Shown: positions 41,184-45,908 of the stretch, one piece after another
How the letters are laid out: every line of letters begins with the position of its first letter
Position numbering within the stretch: position 1 is the first letter of the stretch
Assembly: GCA_946479435.1 (NCBI GenBank)
Contig: CAMLFX010000013.1
Location: forward strand, 1-45,908
From: an uncultured Sphingobacteriales bacterium
Lineage (GTDB): Bacteria > Bacteroidota > Bacteroidia > Chitinophagales > Chitinophagaceae
Direction: 5' to 3'
Length of the DNA: 45,908 bases
Translations under genes and position numbers: made by a program
Notes under the pieces: generated by a model
What the model was told of the DNA's origin: nothing
What the model saw: only the letters and a program-made list of their open reading frames with translations
Database searches by the model: none

Positions 41184-41213
41184 AGAGTCCTGCTAACGCA
41201 GGACTCTTTTTTT
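41184..41213. terminator. Bidirectional terminator between the PorG-like gene and hisS
   Basis: A perfect 10-bp stem, AGAGTCCTGC with GCAGGACTCT, loop TAAC, followed by seven T on the plus strand. The minus strand lacks a T-run, so it mainly serves the PorG-like gene. Confidence 0.8.
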
Positions 41214-42609
41214 ATTTCAAAGAATCTAATAATTCAATACACTCCTCTAGGCTCACCATCATTTGTTCGCCGGTAGTAAAGTTTTTAAGGCTAAGCTGGT
41301 TTTTCTCACGTTCTTCATCGCCGGGAAGTATTACATAAGCAATGCTTCTTTTATTAGCATATTTCATCTGTTTATCGAACTTGGCCGCATCGGGGTATAT
41401 CTCAGCTGCTATGCCATTGTTACGCAATTGCTGCAACACCTGTAGTGCATAGGTTTCATTCTCGCCACCGAAGTTGAGAAGCAATACCTGCGTACCCGTG
41501 GTAAGCTCTTGCGGAAATAAACCTAGTTCTTCTATCACATCGTAAATCCTATCGACACCGAAGGAAACACCTACTCCCGATAATCCTTTCAGGCCAAATA
41601 ACCCGGTAAGATCATCGTACCTGCCACCGCCACCTATGCTGCCCATTTTTACAGCACGGCACACTACTTCTACAATTACCCCTGTATAGTAATTCAAGCC
41701 ACGCGCCAGGCTAATATCTACCTCTATGGTTGAAGTCCAGTCTTTATTGGTTAACGTATTATGGTAAGCCAGTGTTTGTTTCAGTTCTTCAATTCCCTGC
41801 AAACCAATTTCACTGTTGCTCATAATTTCAGAGAGCGCCGCCAGCTTTTCTTCGTTATTTCCCGTTACTTCTATTACCTGTTTTATTTTTTCTACTCCTG
41901 TATCTGCTACCCCTCTTTCTGCCAGTTCTTTCGCTACACCATCCCAGCCTATTTTATCCAACTTATCGAGGGCGATGGTTATATCCACCATCAGCGCGGG
42001 CATACCACATATTTCTGCCAGGCCAGCCAGTAATTTGCGACTGTTTATTTTGATGCCTATCTGCGGCAAGTTCAACCGGTGGAAAGAGCTTTGATAAATG
42101 CACAGCAGTTCCGCTTCGTTTATAAGTGATGTGCTGCCTACCACATCGGCATCGCACTGCCAGAACTCGCGGTAACGGCCTTTCTGGGGCCTATCGGCAC
42201 GCCATACGGGCTGCATCTGGTAGCGGCGGAAAGGAAATGCCAGCTCGTTCTGGTGCATAACCACGTAGCGGGCAAACGGGATAGTAAGATCGTAACGCAG
42301 GGCACGCTCAGTAACAACAGGTGTGCTGTATGGCTTGCTCAATAACTTACCCCACTCTTCATTCATTTTCTCTTTATCGGCCTCTTTCTTTTCGTGCAGG
42401 CCATTGTTTAATATTTTAAATATTAAACGGTCGCCTTCTTCGCCGTACTTGCCCGTAAGGGTAACCAGGTTTTCCATGGCCGGTGTTTCCAGCGGCTGAA
42501 AGCCATATAGTTCAAATACACCACGAATGGTATTCAATATATACTGGCGCTTGCGTACTTCTGCCGGTGAAAAATCGCGCGTGCCTTGTGGTATCGATGG
42601 TTTTGACAT
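41212..42609 (-). CDS. hisS: Histidyl-tRNA synthetase
   Basis: A 465-residue class II synthetase. It begins KPSIPQGTRDFSP, motif 2 is RYQMQPVWRADRPQKGRYREF, the histidine-specific loop is ARGLNYYTGVIVEV, motif 3 lies in GVSFGVDRIYDVIEEL, and a C-terminal anticodon-binding domain follows (VLLLNFGGENETYALQVLQ, DKQMKYANKRSIAYVILPGDEE). A short Lys/Glu-rich insert (HEKKEADKEKMNEEWG, near residue 74) is a lineage feature. The ATG directly abuts the stop codon of the upstream phosphatase-fusion gene, so the two are translated from one mRNA. Confidence 0.97.
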   Translation of the reverse strand: MSKPSIPQGTRDFSPAEVRKRQYILNTIRGVFELYGFQPLETPAMENLVTLTGKYGEEGDRLIFKILNNGLHEKKEADKEKMNEEWGKLLSKPYSTPVVTERALRYDLTIPFARYVVMHQNELAFPFRRYQMQPVWRADRPQKGRYREFWQCDADVVGSTSLINEAELLCIYQSSFHRLNLPQIGIKINSRKLLAGLAEICGMPALMVDITIALDKLDKIGWDGVAKELAERGVADTGVEKIKQVIEVTGNNEEKLAALSEIMSNSEIGLQGIEELKQTLAYHNTLTNKDWTSTIEVDISLARGLNYYTGVIVEVVCRAVKMGSIGGGGRYDDLTGLFGLKGLSGVGVSFGVDRIYDVIEELGLFPQELTTGTQVLLLNFGGENETYALQVLQQLRNNGIAAEIYPDAAKFDKQMKYANKRSIAYVILPGDEEREKNQLSLKNFTTGEQMMVSLEECIELLDSLK

Positions 42610-43950
42610 TTAGTGCTTCTTATATTTTTCTATGATCGCATTGCAGGTGCGGTCTATTAATTCGTAAACGGTAGTGTAGCCTTCTTCGGGGCCATACCAG
42701 GGGTCGGGCACGTTGCCATTACTTGCAGGTTCCAGCTCATTCAAAAAGTATTCAACCCTGGCCATATCTGCCTTATGGCCACCAATCCTTGCAATCTCTT
42801 CATATACATCATCCGCCATAGCATATATCTTATCGTATTCAGCGAAATCGACCGCAGTAAACTTCCTGGCCCGCTGCGCCGATATATCTACCCCTTTCAA
42901 CCGACAGATATTTTGCGAAAACTGATGTGGTGCCTCGCCTATATGATAACTTTCCGTACCTGCCGATGCCACTTCCCAATTTAACCCGTGTTGTTTTATT
43001 TTATGCCTCATCAACCCTTCGGCTATTGGTGAGCGACAGATATTGCCCAGGCATACCATTAATATTTTCATATCCTGCTTAAAGGGCAAAGATATTGGTT
43101 GCGGGATATTTTTTGTTCCATTTTGTTCCGTTTTCGGGGGCGTATGCGTTTCGTGTTCCGGGATACCATGCCTACGCAGTTGTGCCAGTAGCACTCCCGC
43201 CCACCGGCTATGGCCCTCATCGTGCGTTTGTGGTGCCTTTATCAGCCATCGCAAAAATGTATCATCTTTAAACATCTCCAGTTCATATTGCTCTTTTAGC
43301 GTTGCTGTAGCTGCCTGCACCTCCTCAACCGGCCAATTTAGCGGTGGCTCATTTTCCAGGGCTGTTTCATCGGCTTGTGTCCAATTGATGTGCAGCATCG
43401 GGTTAGTGCAAGACGCTTGTGTAACTTCAGCAGGCGCCTCAGCAGTATTCCTCTCACCATCCAACTCGTCGCCACCAATAAATATCTGGTATGTGCCCGC
43501 CACCGGCTCCTTCTTCAATTCCTTGTCTATTTTCCTGGCGCCGGGGGTTAACTCACCGGATAGTTTACTATCCAATTCGATAGCCCGCAGTACAGCATAC
43601 ACACTTATATCTTCATATACCACTTCCACTTTGTCTTTCAATTTTATATAGCGTTTGCGTTTGTAGTTACCATTCACCATTTCGGTAAGGGCAGCCCTCT
43701 TTTCGCGTATGGTAAGTAATTGCTGCTGCGCCATTTCAAAAGCTTCATCGTCCAGCTCTTCCAGCGCGCGGTTGCGGGCGCGCCGGGTTATATCCAGAAT
43801 ACGATTAAATATTTCAGGGTCGCGCAATAGCCTGTTAGCCGCGGTGCGGGCACTTTCGGGCGATACACCGGGGTAGGCAGATTGATAGGCACGGCGTTTA
43901 TCACCATGCTGTATCATCCCCTTTACAAAGAGTTCGTGTTCGGGTTTCAT
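42610..43950 (-). CDS. Terminase-small-subunit-like region fused to low-molecular-weight protein tyrosine phosphatase
   Basis: A single 446-residue frame. Residues 1 to about 140 look like a phage terminase small subunit: ELFVKGMIQHGDKRRAYQSA, VSPESARTAANRLLRDPEIF (helix-turn-helix) and a helical region to LDSKLSGELTPGA. Residues 141-293 are a low-similarity linker that includes FLRWLIKAPQTHDEGHSRWAG. Residues 294-446 are a complete LMW-PTP: MVCLGNICRSPIAEGLM with nucleophile Cys300 and Arg306, and the acid loop VPDPWYG with Asp416. An internal ATG at 43071 begins exactly the 153-residue phosphatase and has a -7 box and AGGA upstream. It may therefore be a true fusion or two genes joined by stop-codon loss. 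hisS follows with no gap. Confidence 0.85.
   Translation of the reverse strand: MKPEHELFVKGMIQHGDKRRAYQSAYPGVSPESARTAANRLLRDPEIFNRILDITRRARNRALEELDDEAFEMAQQQLLTIREKRAALTEMVNGNYKRKRYIKLKDKVEVVYEDISVYAVLRAIELDSKLSGELTPGARKIDKELKKEPVAGTYQIFIGGDELDGERNTAEAPAEVTQASCTNPMLHINWTQADETALENEPPLNWPVEEVQAATATLKEQYELEMFKDDTFLRWLIKAPQTHDEGHSRWAGVLLAQLRRHGIPEHETHTPPKTEQNGTKNIPQPISLPFKQDMKILMVCLGNICRSPIAEGLMRHKIKQHGLNWEVASAGTESYHIGEAPHQFSQNICRLKGVDISAQRARKFTAVDFAEYDKIYAMADDVYEEIARIGGHKADMARVEYFLNELEPASNGNVPDPWYGPEEGYTTVYELIDRTCNAIIEKYKKH
43087..43094 (-). promoter_or_regulatory. -7 box TATCTTTG inside the fusion gene, before the phosphatase domain
   Basis: An exact TAnnTTTG match on the minus strand, 15 nt before an internal ATG (43071) that starts the LMW-PTP domain. 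GCAGGAT just before the ATG could act as a weak ribosome-binding site. Confidence 0.45.
43111..43130. repeat. Two tandem 10-nt repeats TTTTGTTCC(A/G)
   Basis: TTTTGTTCCA is followed at once by TTTTGTTCCG, with a third decayed unit TTTTCGGGGG after it. The repeats lie in the linker of the fusion gene, about 40-60 nt upstream of the internal ATG. Confidence 0.6.
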
Positions 43951-43992
43951 GGTTTTTCCTTTTTTTGATAGGTAATTAAGGTTGAATAATAT

Positions 43993-44004
43993 AACGGATC
44001 CGTT
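43993..44004. promoter_or_regulatory. 12-bp perfect palindrome AACGGATCCGTT
   Basis: It lies 43-54 nt upstream of the fusion gene ATG. It could be an operator for a dimeric repressor or a chance palindrome; no second copy was noticed. A purine-rich AAAAAGGAAAAACC precedes the ATG, an SD-like stretch unusual for this genome. Confidence 0.3.
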
Positions 44005-44116
44005 TTACTGAAATATGCAGGCAGGAATGTGCATATTTAAATTTAATAATAGCAAAAATACTTCTTATTAATATAATAAGCAAACAAAATTATTGTCATG
44101 GAACAGTAAGTAATAG

Positions 44117-44144
44117 GAATGATGATAAACATCATGATTCTTTT
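44117..44144. other. Imperfect hairpin GAATGATGAT / ATCATGATTC with T4
   Basis: Nine of ten positions pair around an AAAC loop, followed by TTTT on the plus strand. It may be a weak terminator, or part of the upstream region of the candidate RNA described next. Confidence 0.3.
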
Positions 44145-44158
44145 AACATTTGCTGCTG

Positions 44159-44166
44159 TAATTTTG
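44159..44166 (+). promoter_or_regulatory. -7 box TAATTTTG upstream of candidate RNA
   Basis: An exact TAnnTTTG match on the plus strand. The expected start near 44171 leads into a region with no coding sequence but several hairpins. Confidence 0.35.
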
Positions 44167-44170
44167 TGCA

Positions 44171-44336
44171 AGAGATGAAGATATAGCTGAGGCTGAACCA
44201 ATATTTGATTCTTAATTGCAATAACATATTTGTGAAAACGGGGCTGTAATAACAGCCAGTGAAGATATAGGGCTAACACCCTGAAGGGACAGATTTGTAC
44301 AGGGGCTTTCGGTATCTACCGGGCCCCTGTTCGTTT
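44171..44336 (+). ncRNA. Candidate structured non-coding RNA (unrecognised)
   Basis: About 165 nt with no usable reading frame, less AT-rich toward its end than its surroundings. Helices in order: GGCTGT/ACAGCC (44242-44257), AGGG/CCCT (about 44269-44282), and a two-part stem ACAGGGGC/GCCCCTGT with inner CGGT/ACCG (44299-44330) followed by TCGTTTT, which could terminate transcription. TGAAGATATAG occurs twice (44176-44186 and 44260-44270). It does not look like tRNA, tmRNA, 4.5S or 6S RNA to me. It could equally be a long leader or a decayed element. Confidence 0.35.
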
Positions 44337-44348
44337 TAAGGCGCTCAT

Positions 44349-44376
44349 AAAAAAAACAGCCGTAAACGACTGTTTT
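44349..44376 (-). terminator. Terminator of the small membrane peptide gene
   Basis: On the minus strand AAAACAG and CG pair with CG and CTGTTTT around a TTTA loop with one mismatch, followed by eight T in total. It lies about 33 nt past the stop codon at 44409. Confidence 0.7.
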
Positions 44377-44408
44377 GAATAAACACTATGAGAAAAAACA
44401 GGGAACCA

Positions 44409-44525
44409 TTATATGTATATCAACAGCACTACCGATACTATCAGTAAGGCGGCTATAAGCATTAGAATTATATTCCCGCCTTTCAATTCCTGATTATCTT
44501 TTTGAAATTGCTTCTCCTTAATCAT
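44409..44525 (-). CDS. Small single-pass membrane peptide (38 residues)
   Basis: A 38-residue ORF: a charged N-terminus (IKEKQFQKDNQELKGG) followed by one hydrophobic helix (NIILMLIAALLIVSVVLLIYI) that ends the protein. The frame extends upstream to 44624, but the added part has no recognisable features, so ATG 44525 is preferred. A clear terminator follows in the right orientation, and a near-consensus -7 (TATGTTTA) lies upstream. It diverges from the glycosyltransferase. No function can be assigned, and its reality depends on the terminator and topology. Confidence 0.5.
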   Translation of the reverse strand: MIKEKQFQKDNQELKGGNIILMLIAALLIVSVVLLIYI

Positions 44526-44645
44526 GGCCGCAATATAGCTACGCGCTAAACATATAGCATGATGACATTCGTCATAAACAGAGCCGATAAAATGATTTGA
44601 AAAGAAAATATAATCAATAGCCAATAAACTTTATTTTAGCAACCG

Positions 44646-45767
44646 ATGTTACGCCATTGCAGTTTATTGAGCATAGCTCCTTACCGCCTGCTACCTGCAA
44701 CAGGTGGTGGACACTTAGGCATATTGGATATGCACCATAATATCGGCAAGCTGTGCCCAGACCACCTGGTAAGCACCAATAATAATGATCCTGCCAATAA
44801 TTACGCGTTCGATATGCATGCCGTACTGCCGGCTACTATATGGCGCTACCTGCCTTTTTATTGCTACACTACTATACTTAACATAGGCAAGCGTTATGAT
44901 TGCACTGCTATATTTTGCGACCACCCATATATGGCGCCTACAGCTATGCTGGTTGCACGCAAGCTGGGTATACCCTGGTTTTTGAGAAGCCACAATATAG
45001 AATCGGAGCGGTTTAGAACATTGGGCAAAAAGTGGTGGCCACTGATGCATAGCTTTGAAAAATTTGCCATGAAGCATGCAAAAAGCAGTTTTTTTGTTAC
45101 TGAAGAAGATGCACAATGGGTAATAACCAACTATGGCATACCTGCTGAAAAATGCCATGTTTTACCTTTTGGCACCAATCTTAGTGAGCCCCCCGCGCTA
45201 ATTGCAGATGCAAAAACACAACTAGCCAAAAGCCTGCATATAGATGCCGGTAAACCGTGGTTATATTTCCTGGGCGCACTAAGCTATACACCAAACGAAC
45301 AAGCCGTTACTTATATATTGGATGAAATAATGCCAAGACTAAATAAAAGTGGAAAGGGCTACCAGGTGCTAATAGCAGGCAAGGGATTATCTGAACCACT
45401 GCAAGCGCGTATTGCGAATACTGAAAACGTAATATATACGGGCTTTCTGGAAAGCCTTAAGTTATTTTTGCAGGCATGCGACGTGATGCTGAACCCAGTA
45501 ATAACAGGTGGCGGTATAAAAACCAAAGCCATAGAAGCGCTAAGCTATAACAAACAGGTAGTAAGCTGCGAAAGCGGGGCTGCAGGGCTTATAAGAAGTG
45601 TATGCGGCAATAACCTGCATGTAAGTGCCGACCACGACTGGGATGCCTTTATTAAGGACATACTGAATGCAATGACCCAATCATCACCCACCCCCCAAAG
45701 CTTTTACGATACCTACTACTGGGGCAACATAGCGCAGAAGGCTGTTGAGATAATAAGCCGCCAATAG
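44646..45767 (+). CDS. Glycosyltransferase, GT-B fold (GT4-like)
   Basis: A 373-residue glycosyltransferase. The N-terminal half has LLPATGGGHLGILDMH (the Gly-rich acceptor loop), FLRSHNIESERF near residue 115 and FVTEEDAQWVITNYGIP. The C-terminal half has CHVLPFGTN, WLYFLGALSYTPNEQAV, ENVIYTGFLESLKLFLQACDVMLNP and GGGIKTKAIEALSYNKQVVSCESGAAG, the nucleotide-sugar binding region with the E-x7-E-like motif of retaining GT4 enzymes. Donor and acceptor are unknown. It may belong to a second surface-polysaccharide region cut off by the contig end. Confidence 0.88.
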   Translation: MLRHCSLLSIAPYRLLPATGGGHLGILDMHHNIGKLCPDHLVSTNNNDPANNYAFDMHAVLPATIWRYLPFYCYTTILNIGKRYDCTAIFCDHPYMAPTAMLVARKLGIPWFLRSHNIESERFRTLGKKWWPLMHSFEKFAMKHAKSSFFVTEEDAQWVITNYGIPAEKCHVLPFGTNLSEPPALIADAKTQLAKSLHIDAGKPWLYFLGALSYTPNEQAVTYILDEIMPRLNKSGKGYQVLIAGKGLSEPLQARIANTENVIYTGFLESLKLFLQACDVMLNPVITGGGIKTKAIEALSYNKQVVSCESGAAGLIRSVCGNNLHVSADHDWDAFIKDILNAMTQSSPTPQSFYDTYYWGNIAQKAVEIISRQ

Positions 45768-45773
45768 CCGGTA

Positions 45774-45862
45774 TTAGCTACCTGCATTACTATTGAATAC
45801 ATACTGAATAATATTAGCGCCCATTTGCAAGGCCTGCTGGTGCTTTTCGGGTGTATCGTGGT
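45774..45862 (-). CDS. C-terminal fragment of an unrecognised protein, cut by contig end
   Basis: On the minus strand the last 28 codons before a TAA at 45776-45774 read HDTPEKHQQALQMGANIIQYVF and a short Asn/Ser/Gly tail. The composition and length look like a genuine C-terminus, convergent with the glycosyltransferase gene and 6 nt from its stop. The rest is lost because adapter sequence begins at 45863. DTPEK recalls M28-type peptidases, but this is too little to assign a family. Confidence 0.45.
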
Positions 45863-45908
45863 AGATCGGAAGAGCACACGTCTGAACTCCAGTCACGACG
45901 AATGATCT
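45863..45908 (+). other. Illumina adapter read-through with index (not genomic)
   Basis: From 45863 the sequence is the standard TruSeq-type read-1 3' adapter (AGATCGGAAGAGC and the following 21 bases of the known adapter, to 45896). It is followed by an 8-nt index GACGAATG (45897-45904) and ATCT, the first bases of the constant P7-side sequence. This is untrimmed library DNA assembled onto the contig end. Confidence 0.98.

Noticed and set aside
43043..43651. 202-residue plus-strand frame opposite the fusion gene
   Set aside because: Ser/Cys-rich antisense product with no motif, while the minus-strand frame has two recognisable domains.
42610..43950. Prophage remnant
   Set aside because: Only a terminase small-subunit-like domain and a holin-superfamily protein (4663-5040, 38 kb away) are phage-like; no capsid, portal, large terminase, integrase or attachment sites are present, and the holin-like gene sits in a YtxH cassette.
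44043..44279. 78-residue minus-strand frame in the large intergenic gap
   Set aside because: It overlaps the candidate RNA region, has a tryptophan/leucine-rich beginning and Tyr/Ile-rich end with no motif, and no promoter or terminator in the right orientation was seen.
44299..44330. tRNA-like or 6S RNA element
   Set aside because: No tRNA T-loop, acceptor stem or CCA arrangement can be built, and the two ends of the predicted transcript do not pair as in 6S RNA.
1..45862. CRISPR array, insertion sequence or long repeat
   Set aside because: Reading through the window showed no regularly spaced repeat array, transposase or terminal inverted repeats; only short hairpins and operator-size repeats were seen.

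Overview
The window is a gene-dense stretch of a Bacteroidota chromosome, most likely from the Chitinophagales/Sphingobacteriia side of the phylum. The evidence is the gliding-motility gene gldC, a TonB receptor with an N-terminal carboxypeptidase-D-like domain, tandem DUF1573 exported proteins, a DUF6089/PorG-like barrel, and above all the Bacteroidota promoter box TAnnTTTG in front of many genes, with few Shine-Dalgarno sequences. Base composition looks AT-biased. The right end (from 45863) is not genomic: it is Illumina adapter plus an index, so the biological sequence stops at 45862.

Layout. 1-3317: surface-polysaccharide genes (truncated Wzx-like flippase on the minus strand; divergent O-antigen ligase/polymerase and sugar-phosphate transferase). 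3395-5244: universal stress protein facing a YtxH / holin-like / hypothetical envelope cassette. 5391-7317: AI-2E-type permease, nadD and an orphan FeoA. 7390-10523: plus-strand cluster ybeY, rluA-like, gldC, yqeY, cvpA, pabA. 10520-13125: minus-strand TPR membrane protein and biotin ligase. 13158-18012: rsfS, ftsH, LUD protein, adenine deaminase. 18066-20338: PLP aminotransferase and two DUF1573 proteins. 20478-22476: threonylcarbamoyl-AMP synthase and CCA-adding enzyme. 22535-26839: TonB receptor plus beta-helix lipoprotein. 27028-30642: class III aminotransferase, then ugd and a UDP-glucuronate decarboxylase (UDP-glucose to UDP-glucuronate to UDP-xylose). 30717-35161: RND pump and TolC. 35484-38793: Mn-type SOD, small beta-barrel, heptaheme cytochrome with TPRs. 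38833-43950: tyrS, PorG-like barrel, hisS, and a protein joining a terminase-small-subunit-like region to a LMW tyrosine phosphatase. 44040-45862: a possible structured RNA, a 38-residue membrane peptide, a glycosyltransferase and the end of one more gene.

The most interesting signals are: (1) 11-bp-phased direct repeats, resembling a Pho box, upstream of both the TonB receptor and the beta-helix lipoprotein, in the same helical register relative to the -7 box; (2) the terminase-like/LMW-PTP fusion, which has a consensus -7 box and a weak SD immediately before the phosphatase domain; (3) -7 boxes placed exactly 4 nt before the start codon of several genes, implying leaderless mRNAs; (4) a candidate ~165-nt structured RNA in the largest intergenic gap. 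No tRNA, rRNA, CRISPR array, IS element or prophage structural gene was recognised. Functions come from motif recognition by eye; no database search was run.
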